From Elymus sibiricus (Eukaryota; Streptophyta; Magnoliopsida; Poales; Poaceae): DNA of 64,000 bases. Positions within the stretch are counted from its first letter, which is position 1. Each line of letters opens with the position of its first letter. The DNA is taken from the NCBI GenBank assembly GCA_039707655.1, contig CM077676.1, forward strand, positions 238,594,866 to 238,658,865. Direction: 5' to 3'. This document shows positions 1 through 11,626 of the stretch, in pieces. Under the pieces are notes generated by a model. That model searched no databases and was not told the DNA's origin. It saw nothing but the letters and a program-made list of their open reading frames with translations. A program made the position numbers and the translations under genes.

Positions 1-1281
1 ACTTAAAAAGAAAAAAAACAGAAAAAGAAAATTCGCTACGGGTCGGTCAGGGGCTACGTGGTAGCTTCTGGTTGGCTGGAAGTGTGCGCTGCGGTTGCTA
101 ATGGGCGGACGACCGGTGAGTAAGAAAAAAATGATTTAGAAAATAAAAAAGCAAACGCGATCAAATCTGGACCGTTGATGGAGATCGAACGACGGAGAAC
201 GTACCGCGGCGGCGGAGACGTGAACGACAACGAGGGCAGCTCGGGTCCGGTGGTGGCGACGGCTCCGGTGATCTTCGGCGGTGGAGGAGATGTCGTGAGG
301 ATGCGGCGGAGCGAGGCGGTCTTGGGGATGGTGAAGATGGTACTCGGGGATGACGGACGTCGACATAACGACGGCGTCAGAGCATCGGTGCTCCGGGTGC
401 TCCGGCGAGAGCGAGCGAGGTCGAGGCGGTGGCTCCGGTGGCTCCTGTGCATTGAAACCGTGTCAAATGGGATTGCGAAGAAGAGAGAAGACGACAGCCG
501 GAGATTGGGGAATCGAGGGTTCTCACTGGCGTCAGATTTTCCCGTCGAACTTGTGTCGGCCGGCGAGATTGGATCGGCGAGGGCGGTGGTTTGGGGTGGA
601 CTCGGGCGTTGTTTTGAGGGGGAAACGAGATAGGAGGGTGCGGGGTTTATAGGGGTGTGGCGTGGAGCAGTGGCGACGATAGAACGCAAGAATCGGCGAA
701 CGATTCGGTGTCGCGGCGGTGCTCCGGTGAAAGAAGGAAGGAGGGAGAAGAAAGGAAGGCGGGGTCGGGTCGGACGGTGGGGTCCACCTGTCAGCTAGAG
801 AGAGAGAAGAAGGAAGGGGCGGGCGACCGGTCGGAAAGAAATCGGGCGCGAGCGATGGATAGGTGGGCCGCAGCGGTTGCTGGGCCGCTGGCTAACCCAG
901 TTCGGCCGTTCTATTTATTTAAACATTTCTTTTCACAAAAGAACTAAAACCAAGAAAAACTAAATCAATTCAACTCCAAATTAAATGAAATTTTGCACAT
1001 AAACCCTTGGGCATACAAAGGTCCTTGTACACATTTTAGTTTGGCCAAATAAAATCTAAATAAAATCCAAAAAAATACAAAAGCATTATGTGGCTATTAA
1101 AATAATTCAAATTGGATTTTTTGAAATATTCTAAATGACCTCAAAATGAGTTTTTTATTTTTCCATTGGAGGGAGTCATTTTACCCTCATGCTCATATTT
1201 TTTCTTTTTCAGGAGAAAATAAATTGCATAAAACCTAATAAAAGCAATATTTTCCAAAATTTAGAATTTTGGGATGTTACA
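1..1281. mobile_element. E0: 3' part of an LTR, cut by the window edge
   Basis: The right end, GGGATGTTACA at 1271-1281, is a typical LTR terminus of Triticeae gypsy elements whose other end begins TGTAACATCCC. It is followed by ACATG (1282-1286), after which the sequence is the LTR of E1, so E0 appears to have inserted there. Bases 170-880 are GC-rich and open in several frames; 900-1270 is AT-rich. I recognise no protein in it and treat the open frames as composition effects. Family and orientation are unknown, and the left end with its matching ACATG lies outside the window. Confidence 0.55.
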
Positions 1282-1696
1282 ACATGCCTACATTATATTG
1301 ATGAATTAGAGCTATTGTGTATCGCTCTCGGTTGTGACTGTTTTATGATGAGTGTCATCCAACACAAGTATCCATCACTGATCCAATGCCTACGCTTTTC
1401 TCATATTGATCTTTGCTAAGTTACTGCTGCTGCTGCTGCTGTTACAATCATCACAAACTGCTTTTGTTACTGTTCCTGTTACTATTGCTACTGTTACTGA
1501 AACTATCAAAACTATCAAACTATTGTGCTACTAAACACTTTGCTGCAGTGATATTATATCCCAGGTGTGGTTGAAATGACAACTCAACTTCTAAGGCGCA
1601 TAAATATTCTTTGGCTCCCCTTGTGTCGAATCAACAAATTTGGGTGAGATACTACCCTCGAAGACTGTCGCGATCCCCTATACTTGTGGGTTATCA
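1282..1696 (+). repeat. E1 5' LTR, 3' portion only
   Basis: It ends in TATACTTGTGGGTTATCA at 1679-1696, the usual 3' terminus of Fatima-like LTRs. A run of GCT/CTG triplets lies at about 1425-1442. The upstream part of the LTR is missing because E0 inserted at 1281/1282. Confidence 0.75.
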
Positions 1697-1707
1697 AGAC
1701 CTTTTTC

Positions 1708-1725
1708 TGGCGCCATTCCCGGGGA
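1708..1725 (+). other. E1 primer-binding site
   Basis: TGGCGCCATTCCCGGGGA lies 11 bases after the LTR end and differs in two places from TGGCGCCGTTGCCGGGGA, the Asp-tRNA-type site of Athila elements. This fixes E1 in plus orientation. Confidence 0.75.
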
Positions 1726-1765
1726 GCATAGCTCTATATATTGAGTTCAATTGGGATTTTACACT

Positions 1766-3007
1766 ATGAAGAATATGAAAGATGCTAAGACTAAGATCGT
1801 ACCCTCTAAGACGAGAGGAGGTAAGGAATTGCCATCTAGCTCCGCACTTGATTCACCTTTTGTTTTAAGTAGGCTTGCGACACCACCACCTGCTATTCAT
1901 TCTGATATGTCGCAAGTAATTGATGATACTACTTCTGCTATAAATGAAACTTGTGATGATGCTAGTACTCTGCTTGATAATACTGTGCCACTAGGTGAAT
2001 TTCTTGATGAACAAATTATTAAAGCTAAAGAAATTGAGAATGCTGAAACTTCTGAAAACTATGATTCACCTATTATGACTAGCTCTCCTACTAGAGTTGA
2101 AATGCCTAAGATACCTGATGGTTATGTTATGGATGGGGAGATAGCTAGATAATTTCTTGCTTGTAATGATAGAGATGATGTTAAGAAATTACTGAGTAAG
2201 CTGAAGGAAAAAGCTATGATAGAGAGAATGAAATACGATGCTAAGTTTGCTACTTCTCCTATCTTTGTTACTGATAAGGATTATGAATTCTCTATTGATC
2301 CTGAGTTAATTACTTTGGTAGAATCTGATCCTTTTCATGGTTATGAAACTGAAACTGTTGTGGCACACCTTACCAAATTGAATGATATAGCCACCCTATT
2401 TGCTCATGAGGAAAAAAATCGCTATTACTATATTCTTAAGTTGTTTCCTTTCTCATTAAAGGTTGATGCTAAGAAATGGTTTAATACTCTTGCTCCTCGT
2501 TGTGTGCGTAGTCCCCAGGATATGATATATTACTTCTCTGAAAAATATTTTCCTGCTCATAAGAAACAAGCGGCCTTGCAGGAAATATTTAACTTTGTGC
2601 AATCTGAAGAAGAGAATCTCCCTCAAGCTAGGGGGAGGCTTCTCCAATTACTTAATGCTTTGCCTGATCATCCTCTTAAGAAAAATGAAATACTTGATAT
2701 CTTTTATAATGGACTAACTGATGCTTCTAGGGACTACCTAGATAGTTGTGCTGATTGTGTTTTCAGGGAACAAACCGTTGGACAGGTTGAAGAACTATTA
2801 AATAATATGCTAAGGAATGCCAATGATTGGACACTTCCAGAACCACCACCTAAACCAACTCTGAAGAAGAGGGGTATTCTATTCCTCAGTCCAGAAGATA
2901 TGCAAGAAGCCAAGAAATCTATGAAAGAAAAGGGTATTCAATCTGAAGATGTTAAGAATTTACCACCTATTGAAGAAATACATGGACTTGATATCCCGAC
3001 ACAGTAA
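1766..3007 (+). pseudogene. gag: E1 gag polyprotein, N-terminal and capsid region
   Basis: The capsid protein packages element RNA into virus-like particles. The start is the ATG at 1766, 41 bases after the primer-binding site. A TAG at 2150 interrupts the frame. Reading resumes in the same gene and shows a retrotransposon gag domain at about 2400-2810: a KKWFNTL stretch, then YFPAHKKQAALQEI and the closing DIFYNGL motif, which is the usual Athila pattern. A proline-rich linker follows and a TAA ends it at 3005. It is not functional as one protein. Residue patterns are those of Fatima-like gag, but I cannot give an identity value. Confidence 0.75.
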
Positions 3008-3072
3008 AGGTAAATTCTCTTTATAGATTCGATGAAGGAGATATTCCCTATAATAAATCTGCTAGTCGATGC

Positions 3073-3733
3073 GTGGATGAATTTGATAATTACATTGTTA
3101 AGCAAGAGAATTTCAATATGTATGTTAGCAATCAATTGAAACAAAATGCTATTATGATTGATCGCTTGAGTGACTTGATGTTTAGGATTGCTAATGATGT
3201 TAAAGGTTTAAGTAAACATTCATCCATGGTTCATACTCAGTTAGAACAAGTTTCTAAGTCATAAAATGATTTGCTTAATGAAATGAATAATAGAATGAAT
3301 GATCGTGCTATTAGAGTTGTGACTAGAGGGGGTAGAATGACTCAGGAGCCTCTTTATCCTGAAGGTCATCCTAAAAGAATTGAGCAAGATTCTCAGAGAA
3401 TTAATGTTGATGCACCTAGTTCATCTAAGAAGAAAAAGAAAAAGAAAAATGATAAAACTTTGCATGCTTCTAGTGAACCTGTGATAGAAAAACCTTGTGA
3501 GAATCATAATGATGTTTCTATTTCTGATGCTGAGACACAATCTGGTAATGAACATCCACCTAGTGATAATGATAATGATGATGTTCATGATGATGCCCAA
3601 CCAGACAATGATAAAGAACTTGATAATGATGTAGAGATAGAACCTGCTGTTGATCTTTATAACCCACCTCCTAAAAATAAAAGATATGATAAAAGAGATT
3701 TCATTGCTAGAAAATATGGTAAAGAAAGAGAAC
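3073..3733 (+). pseudogene. E1 gag-protease linker region
   Basis: Two open pieces (3073-3264 and 3271-3831) share one frame with a TAA between them at 3262-3264. The first holds heptad-like helices (NQLKQNAIMIDRLSDLMF). The second holds a lysine run encoded at 3427-3450 and an acidic Asp/Asn tract at about 3550-3640, typical of the charged linker between gag and protease in Athila elements. Near 3735 the frame changes to that of the protease, so a single-base indel lies close by. No enzyme activity is expected. Confidence 0.6.
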
Positions 3734-3734
3734 C

Positions 3735-4257
3735 ATGGGTCAAAAACCCATGCCTTTTAGTAAACCTCCAAAAAATAAGGATGAGGAGGATTTTGAACGC
3801 TTTGTTGAAATGCTTAGGCCAGTCTTCTTGAGAACACGTTTGACAGATATTTTGAAAATGCCTCCATATGCTAAATACATGAAAGATATTGTTACTAATA
3901 AAAGGAAGATACATGAAGCTGAAATTTCCACTATGCATGCAAATTATTCTTTTAAGGGTGGAGTACCTAAGAAGTTAGTACATCCAGGAATACCTACTAT
4001 ACCATGCTCCATTAAAAGAAGTTATGTTAAAACTGCTTTATGTGATTTAGGAGCCGGTGTTAGTGTTATGCCTTTCTCGTTATATAGAAGACTTGATTTG
4101 AATAAGTTGACACCTACTGAAATATCTTTGCAAATGGCTAATAAATCAACTGCTATACCTATTGGAATTTGTGAGGACGTTCCTGTTGTTGTTGCAAATG
4201 TCATTATCTTGATAGACTTTGTTATTCTTGATATGCCCGAGGACGACAGTATGTCGA
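3735..4257 (+). pseudogene. E1 retropepsin-like protease, split by E2
   Basis: The aspartic protease would cut the gag-pol polyprotein. The active-site region is CDLGAGVSVMPFSLYRRL at about 4039-4092, the Athila variant D-L-G-A of the usual D-T/S-G-A. The frame stops at 4257 because E2 inserted with duplication GTCGA. The continuation after E2 starts at 12949 with ILGRPFLNTAGAVIDCN and reads on to about 13,113, with one in-frame TGA after VNGNEHTVYF. No RT follows. Confidence 0.75.
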
Positions 4258-4973
4258 TGATGTGGCCACTAGTGCAAGAGATAATCTTCTGAATGTTTAC
4301 AAGTTGGTTCTTTTAGCTTTGAAGTTCCACCAACTGAACTGAAGAAGGATGAAGTTAAACCCACCTTCAAAACGCCATGTGCTACATAAATTATTGCAGG
4401 AGCTATGCCGGTCAATTGATATGAGACGGTCAAGTCATTTGTTCTAGGTACTACTAGTTACGTACTAGTTTTCTTTGGAGTCTAGGTTAGTTACTAGGTG
4501 ATCAGCGTGCCGGATAATTAATCATTTAATTCCTTGTTTTGTTGGGATAGGAAAGAAAGAGAATCCAGATTAGGTAGGTCTTGTACGCAAGTCGGTTTAC
4601 TACATGCGTGTCGCTTATATAAAAGGCCGGCTACGGCCATGTACAGGGCCATGTTGTTTTGAGATTAGTTTAATCGAGAGTTGAATAAAACAAAGAAAAG
4701 GCACTAGGTTGGGGACGCCCAGTTGCTGTGCTTCTGCAATCTCACCGATCGGTTTCTGCTGTATTGAGATTGATCCTTGTCAATCTTGTTGCAGGTTAAT
4801 TTTTGTTCTTGTTAAATTGCAAGGGCAAAAATCTATTTATTCCTAATTTAATATCTACATCGACTAGAATATTTTCTTGTGGCTGTTCAAACATCTCATT
4901 GCTGTTTCTAGTACCGTGAAATATCGGGCCACGACTCGCACCATTTAGCATCTTGTTTGATTCTGCCTTATCA
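4258..4973 (+). repeat. E2 5' LTR
   Basis: It pairs with 12230-12948. A TATATAA sequence at about 4616-4622 is a likely TATA box. Its first 130 bases are homologous to the coding end of the protease frame in the 3' LTR. Confidence 0.9.
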
Positions 4974-4974
4974 G

Positions 4975-4988
4975 TTGGTATTCCGAGC
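4975..4988 (+). other. E2 primer-binding site
   Basis: TTGGTATTCCGAGC directly follows the 5' LTR and resembles TTGGTATCAGAGC, the initiator-Met-tRNA site of many gypsy elements, with changes in the middle. Confidence 0.65.
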
Positions 4989-5019
4989 TAAGGTTGTTCA
5001 TGGTACTGCATTGATCAAG

Positions 5020-6054
5020 ATGTCATCCTCGGTCAACAAGGATGGAGAGGCTATTGCTGATTCTGAGGAAGTTGTACGTCCAGTCTATCCCGATGATATT
5101 CCTCAAAATATCCGGGATGGTTTTGACCACACATGCAACTACATCAAGCAATGTCATGATGCGCTCAGCAACAGGATAGATGTCCTGATCACTCGGTTCG
5201 ATGGTTTGGCAGACATCATCAATATGACGGCGACGAATTTTGCACCACCACAGGCTGCTCCGGCTGCTCCACTGCGTTATGCACCACCGGCTCGCGACAG
5301 ACATACCGGCGTGCATGATCGCCGTTTGGCGGCACAACCTCATGCTAGAGATGATGGTCTCAATGACGGCGTTGACCAGGCAGTGGGGTACGCGCCACGA
5401 CACTATGAGCCTCGTCCTGAAACTTCCGTTCGTGGCGGAGTGCATGACCGAGTTGGTCAAGCTGTGCGTGTGCCTTTGGATGATGGAATTGGGCATATAA
5501 AAATTTCAATTCCTTCGTTCTCTGGTAAATGCGAACCAGAAGGCTATTTAGAGTGGGAGATGCGTGTTGATCAAATTTTTGACGCCCATCATTATAGTGA
5601 AGAGAAGAAAGTTCAACTTGCTGGAATTGAGTTCACCGGTGATGCGCTAATTTGGTGAAATCAAATTTGTCGTTCAAGACATCGCCCGATGACTTGGCGA
5701 GGGATGAAAGAATTCATGAGGCGACATTTTGTTACTAAGCACTATAAAAGAGATATGTACAACAAGTTGCAGCGTCTCTCTCAAGGTAATGTGAGTGTTG
5801 ATGGATATTACAAGGAGATGGAATTGCTTATGATACGTCCAGGGACAACGGAGTACCTGGAGGCAACCATGGCTGGTTTCTTTAACGTGCTGAACGTAGA
5901 GGTGCAGGATCGTGTGGAGATGGTTGTTTATTATAACATACAAGATCTTGTGCACCAAGCTGTGCGTGCAGAGCAGCAAATTAAGCGACGCCAAACCAAT
6001 ATTTTTCACAGCACCACTTCTAACTCATGGCGACGTCCTCAGCCAAAAATCTGA
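5020..6054 (+). pseudogene. gag: E2 gag
   Basis: The start is the ATG at 5020 (MSSSVNKDGEAIADSEE). The capsid part begins with KISIPSFSGKCEPEGYLEWE at about 5500-5560, continues with a tryptophan motif around 5650, and passes a region containing RRHFVTKHYKRDMYNKLQRL (about 5713-5772). The frame is single from 5020 to 6054 apart from a TGA at 5656-5658, where the family usually has a second Trp, so TGG to TGA is likely. After 6054 the frame is lost for about 100 bases before the zinc knuckle. Confidence 0.75.
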
Positions 6055-6160
6055 TGATGGTAGCACCAGTTCCAAGATGGCGTCATCAAATCGATCTACT
6101 GGTTTAGTTTAGAAGGATGTTCCACAAATAGGAGCACCGAGAGTTGATCCAGGCGCATAG

Positions 6161-6704
6161 TTGACCACACGTACTAGTGATATAGAGTGCTACAAGTGTG
6201 GAGGAAGGCGGCATATGAGGCGGGAATGTCCTAATGAGAAAAGAGTGTTGCTAACAAGAGATGGCTATGCATCCGCTAGTGATGAAGAGGCAGTTTCTGA
6301 CACTTCTAGTGAAAAATCCAAAGATGCTGAAAAGGTGACTCCGAGTTTTGAAGCTGCTGAATCATACCCATCTTTGATGGTGTAGCGAGTGCAAGAGGAT
6401 TGCATTGAGGAGAAGGGGCAGCGTTGGAATATTTTTCAGACTCAGTGCAAGGTCAACAACACCAATTGTAAGATGATCATCAATGGTGGAAGCTACACTA
6501 ATGCTACCAGCAAGGAATTGGTGGATGCTTTAGCGTTACCTATGTGGAAACACCTGCAACCACATTGCATTTAGTGGTTATATCAGTCTGGCAAACTCAA
6601 TGTTACTCACAAGGTGCGCGTGAATTTTTCAGTTGGTGACTACAAAGACACAGTAATTTGTGATGTCTTGCTAGTGGATGCATGCCGCTTGTTATTGGGG
6701 AGGC
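6161..6704 (+). pseudogene. E2 nucleocapsid zinc knuckle and protease, split by E3
   Basis: A CCHC zinc knuckle, CYKCGGRRHMRREC (C-x2-C-x4-H-x4-C), is at about 6187-6228. It is followed by an acidic spacer and the protease. The active-site triplet reads INGG in MIINGGSYTNATSKELVDAL (6472-6531) where catalytic Asp is expected, so Asp is replaced by Asn. In-frame TAG codons at 6383 and 6572 break it. The LLLGR motif at 6687-6704 is cut by E3 (duplication GAGGC at 6700-6704) and continues at 12035 as [10 protein letters not shown]. Confidence 0.8.
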
Positions 6705-7112
6705 TGTCTGTTCTAAATCCGGCATATCTCGTAGTAGGGGTCCTAAGCTAGGCGTCTTGGAGCGATGGTAACATGGACACATGATTTTACCCAGGTTCGG
6801 GCTCTCTCGAAGAGATAATACCCTACGTCCTGCTTTTGATTGTATTCATATGGGGTGTAGTGTATTTACCACGAGATTGTTCTAATGAATATGAGTCATT
6901 CTATTGACTAGCTTGGCCTCGGTTTATATATGCACCGGAGGCCTAGGGTTTAGGAGAGTCCTCGGCTTGGGCGCCAAGTCTTGTGGAGTCTTCCTTGTAT
7001 TCGTCATGGGCTGCCCGAAGTGGCCCATTAGTGAACCGCTATGGGGGTCCTCGGCCCGACCCACTGGTCGGGAGACGACCTGATGAGTACCCCCTAGTCC
7101 AGGACACCGTCA
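6705..7112 (-). repeat. E3 LTR, left copy (3' LTR in sense orientation)
   Basis: It pairs base for base in length with 11627-12034. Preceded by GAGGC. The inner edge borders CCCCC, read on the minus strand as a G-rich polypurine tract. Confidence 0.9.
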
Positions 7113-7402
7113 GTAGCCCCCTGAACCGGTCTTCAAGTTGGGGACGCTCCTCGGTTCTTCCGAACTGTTCTTCGTCTTCGGTCGTCGGTCATGAAAACTG
7201 GTTCAACAAATCTTCCCATCTTCGATCTTGAGGATCGCCGAGCTGTATCCAAAGAGTTTACCCGTCGGGCATCCGAGGAGTTTGTACGTCGGGCGTTCGA
7301 GGAACCCCTTTAAATTCTTGGCCTTTATCAATGCCTTGTTACTTAACGCCACACCTCGGGTTCAATGTTTTTCCCATGCGGCGGTGTCCTCTTGGATCCG
7401 AG

Positions 7403-7622
7403 CTCCAACGCCGGACTGCATCCGAGGTGTCTTTTGCAGCTGAGCTCCAACGCCAGTCTGTATCCAAGGTGTATTTTTGCAGCCGAGCTCCAACGCCGGT
7501 CTGTATCCGAGGTACATTTTAGCAGCCGAACTCCAATGCCGGACTGCATCCGAGGTACATTTTAGCATCCGAACTCCAACGCCGGTCTGTATCCGAGCTC
7601 CAGTGCCGGACTGCAGCCGAGG
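7403..7622. repeat. 43-bp tandem repeat, six units
   Basis: Units beginning CTCCAACGCCGG start at 7403, 7445, 7488, 7531, 7574 and 7598, a period of 42-43 bases with a shortened fifth unit. Because 43 is not a multiple of three, the long open frames across it are a by-product and not evidence of a protein. Confidence 0.85.
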
Positions 7623-7814
7623 AGGCATAGGGTACCTCATCTTTGAAAAAGTTTGAAGGAGGTTATCCGAGCTTAACGCCGAAAAAGTTCTCTATGAAGC
7701 CAGCCACTCACAGTCGAGCTTTATGCCGGACTGCTTCCGAGGTGGTGCACCACCTCGACCGTGAGCTGATTTTTTGTGGATTGGTGCAATTTATTCTCTG
7801 CCGAGATGTATCAC

Positions 7815-8224
7815 CAGTAGCCCTCAAGGTGTGTGCCGGCCTAAAATCCGGGATGCACCTGAAGGATATAACAAAACCGCTGATCCCAGTAGCCCCTGAG
7901 ACTCAGGTCGATTTGCGAAATCGGCCTGAGGATCAACTCCTAGCTCGGCGGCATACGTAGGAATAGAAACGCGGTGTGCAGTAACCCCCGAGACTCAGGC
8001 TGGGTGCAGCTGACCAACCTGAGGATCGTAATCTCCTCGGAAACTGTTTTGCACTTTTTTTTAAATTGTCTGCGTTGAATAGGCAATGCAGTAGCCCCCG
8101 AGACACTGGTCAGGTGGCAACACCTGATCAGGGGATCGATGTAACCCGTTAATGGCTTTTACGCGAGAAGCGCGAAGCCCAGTAGCCCCCGAGCCTTAAG
8201 TTGGGCAAGGGTGGCCGAATTAAG
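7815..8224 (-). repeat. Repeated G-tract plus hairpin modules of E3
   Basis: On the plus strand, CAGTAGCCCC-like motifs at 7815, 7887, 7979, 8089 and 8180 are each followed by an inverted repeat and usually by GGATCG. Another copy is at 9631-9675. On the sense strand each module reads hairpin, then CTCGGGGGCTACTG, which looks like the polypurine tract beside the LTR. Arms differ between copies but still pair: CTCAGG/CCTGAG plus CGATTT/AAATCG at 7902-7930, TCAGGTG/CACCTGA at 8110-8127, CTTAA/TTAAG at 8195-8224. The 7815 copy has no clear hairpin. Confidence 0.75.
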
Positions 8225-11200
8225 GATCGATATCCGGAGTAAATTGACTTTAGTCATAATTTATGTGTAATGATTCTATGTATCCAAGTACTTTACATCA
8301 GTAATGCTCGGATCCATATTGTACAAAACTTTGTTGACCGACCATCGGCTTCAACCTCCTCGGCCAGTAGCCGAGGAGTGTTTGTCCTACTTTATAAAGC
8401 CTTTATAAGGGCAAAGATTTACGGCAAACAAGGCAATCCGGCCATAGGGTTTTATAAACAAAGGTACATGGAGAGATATGTTATATTACTATTTAACGTA
8501 AGAAACATCTTCTGGGAAAAATAATTCCTTTATAAATTCCTTTTCCCGGGTTGTCATGTTGACCATGATCGTGAAACCTCAACTCCGATCAATGTGGGAG
8601 AAAAATATTGAGGATTTAGTTTGGGAAAAGTTTCCGAACTCTGTGGTCTTTAATGAACCAAAATTTTCACTTCCGTCTTTGCCGACCAATTATATTCTTA
8701 AGATGGCTAGCTTTCGGCTTCACCCAGTCTGAGGTACTAGCCCGGATGACCCGGAAGTAACAATCACAGAGGTGCTCCCTTTACCCCCTAGCCGAACAAT
8801 CGGGAACGTAGGGTGTAAACACAGGAGCCAGGCAACCCAGCTTGGCCAAAATCTTAAGTCAAATTGATGCATATTTATGGCTTTATAATGATAATTACGG
8901 AAGTCAGCGCTCGTATATTGAATACAAACGCTTTTATGCTATATGCTATTTTGACTCCTTTTTGACCGATTATCATTTGAGAGTGGCCCATCGTCGGCTT
9001 CTACCCCTTTGTAGATGCTACGCAGGGTGTTTCCGCAGTAACAAGACAACCCTTAGCCGACGTCTCAGTGCCCGGAGGCGGTTGTGTTAGCGGAAACGAG
9101 GCAATCAGATATCCAGGCTTTATAACTTTCACTTAGTCATAGGAGCTTAAAGTTGGGAGGCCAGTTACTAGCCCCCGGTTAGTGTTCGGCGTCAGCCGAG
9201 GTCAAGCCATTAACACTTCAGCCAATTTTATGAAAGGCCCACGGGGTAACCTCTATCGATCTATAGGTTGATACAGTCATCGGATCGCTAACCAGTTTGC
9301 GCTCATTGTGACAATCAGTTTTCGGCTTTCTCCACTGAGGTACTTGACCAGTTAAATTGGAAGTACAATCGCAGTGGTTCTCCCTTTGCACACCTAGCCG
9401 AACAAAGCGGAACGTAGGAGGCAAGCACAGGAGCCGGGCAACCCAACTATTGACTGAAGACACAATTCAAAACTGATGCATATAAAGCAATATCCGAGAA
9501 CGTTTTGCCGAGGACTCCGCGGAGTACCTTGGCTTTTGGTGGGTTCGGCTCTAGTCGCAGCCCCCCGTTGATATTGCTGATGCTTTAAAGGCATCCGACG
9601 TTGTACTGCGAGAGTTATGTTGAAGACGCACAGTATCCCCCGAGACTCAGGTTGGGTGCGGCCGACCAACCTGAGGATCGAATCTCCTCGGGAACTAGTC
9701 CAGATGTCATGTGCGTTTCGCCAACGCCGAGGTGTAGGTCGGCAGGAAAGATGCCGAGCTGCGGGTCGGAAAAGATCTCCCGAGCTGAATTATTACGCAG
9801 GGCACCTCGGTCATGAGGATGTCCCGCCTCCTGAAAGAAAAACATACAAATAGCTTAAAAGTGCCATAAGCTCAAAAAGCCAAAAAACTTATGTAAAAAC
9901 TTGACGTCCGAACTAAATCAAGTTTTTAATGTCGATCCAAAAATTGGTCTTAAAATTAAATTATGCTTCCGTCGTGCTTTAACATGATACATCCGATCTC
10001 CAGACTTCAAGCGGGTCAGCCTTCTGCTTCAACCTCCTATCCCGAAGGCGGAGTGCTTCTCAGGCCAGTTTAGCAAACTAAACTCAAGCGGCTTTAGAGA
10101 GAAACCAGGCTATCCGGCTATTGACCACACACTCACGTTGGAAAAAGGAGTAGTAGAAAAAGACTTTGCAACGACCAAGAAGAAAACACATTTATTATAA
10201 AAATGACTCATATAAATTTTAGAGCCCCCCGTTAACATGGGAAAAAGAAGCGGTTTTTAACGAACCTCATTTTTAACAAACAGATTTTAACAGAAATATA
10301 ATGCTCGGTCGAACCGAACAAAAATTGAACATTTAAAAAAGTTGAGCATGAAAGCGACTTAGCTGGTTAATGTGCTCGGCGTTGATGACGTGGTGTTGGC
10401 TTGTGGCGGGACGAAGACGCATAGTCCTCGGCTTGATCGAGGTCCCAGATCCCAAGCCCGAGGTGGCCGAGCGAGGAGCTCGGCACTCCGAAGTAACGAC
10501 ACAGTACGGTCGATGTGGCGAGGCGAAGCCCCCGGTCCAGCCGAGGTGACGAAGCTGATCGGCTGGTGATGCCGAAGTCTCCGGAGTAGGTTGATGAAGA
10601 GATGGCGAAGCCCTTGGTCTAGCCGAGGTGTCGGAGCAGGTCGGTAAGGTGATGTTGCAACCTCCATGCCAGCCGAGGTGTCGAAGCAGGTCGGCGAGGT
10701 GGACGTCGGCTCGAAGAAGCAACGGCACGGCGATGCCGACGCAGGTCAAAACTTTGTGACGCGCTCAATGCTGGCTTGAGAAGTGACCGCGCGGCGATGC
10801 TGGCGCGCCCGACCCGTGCAATCCGTAAGGTGACGATGTGATCTTGACGATCATTAGGGAGAGCGGTGCCGAACTCTTGGTCGGCTCGCCGAGGTGATGA
10901 TCCGAGGTGGTTGTCATCGGCTCGATAAAGCGACGGCGCAGTCGATGCTGGCGTAGGTCGGCAGCCATGGAGCAACGTGGCCAGGCTGGTTTGACACCGG
11001 CGCGACGACGAAGATCGCCTCGGAAAAGGCTTAAAATATGCTGGCACGTGCTTGAAAACAAAACACAATACCCTATAAAAAATTCCCTTCAAAAATGATG
11101 TCCAATAATCGGTTCATGAAAAAGATGAACTCGGGCTGGATTCGTTTTCGCGAAGAAAACAGATCCGAAAATTGATTCACTCATCGGACGCTTCCCGGAG

Positions 11201-11626
11201 TTTGAACGGTCGGATCGAGCTGAAATTTTGAGGGGTTGTCGATATGGGAATTCCGCGCAATTCCACCGAAGCAATCGTCAAAGCGACGCTCGAGGAGACA
11301 GGGACGGCGAACACGAATCCGCTGTCCAGAAAAAACTGCATCATTGCGCAAGGGCAGTGTTGACGTTGAGCCCTCGACCACCATGGACGATTTTTCCATG
11401 ATCCCGGATGAGATCAGAGTTGATGATGATGAAGACATCCGTACGATCTTGACGATCCGAAGAGAAGCCTAGTCCTCGGCCTAGCCGAGGTGACCAGTCG
11501 AGCCGGCGACGAAGATGCCGACGTTGACGATGTAGTTCGGTTCCGATGCGTAGATCGCGGTGGAGCCGATCTGAATTCCTATCGCACCGCGGCGACTACC
11601 CAGCAGGCTCTCAATGAAAGCACAAA

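Noticed and set aside
54..947. Several overlapping open frames of 76-211 codons on both strands in the GC-rich part of E0
   Set aside because: They overlap in all frames, have no recognisable domain, and lie within an LTR; GC-rich DNA lacks stop codons by composition.
1425..1442. GCT/CTG triplet run as a notable microsatellite
   Set aside because: About six units inside an LTR; such short runs are common and show nothing further.
7343..7640. Open frames on both strands with repeated SGVGAR/RPALEL-like segments
   Set aside because: They follow the 43-bp tandem repeat; a period that is not a multiple of three moves the frame from unit to unit, so no real repeat protein is encoded.
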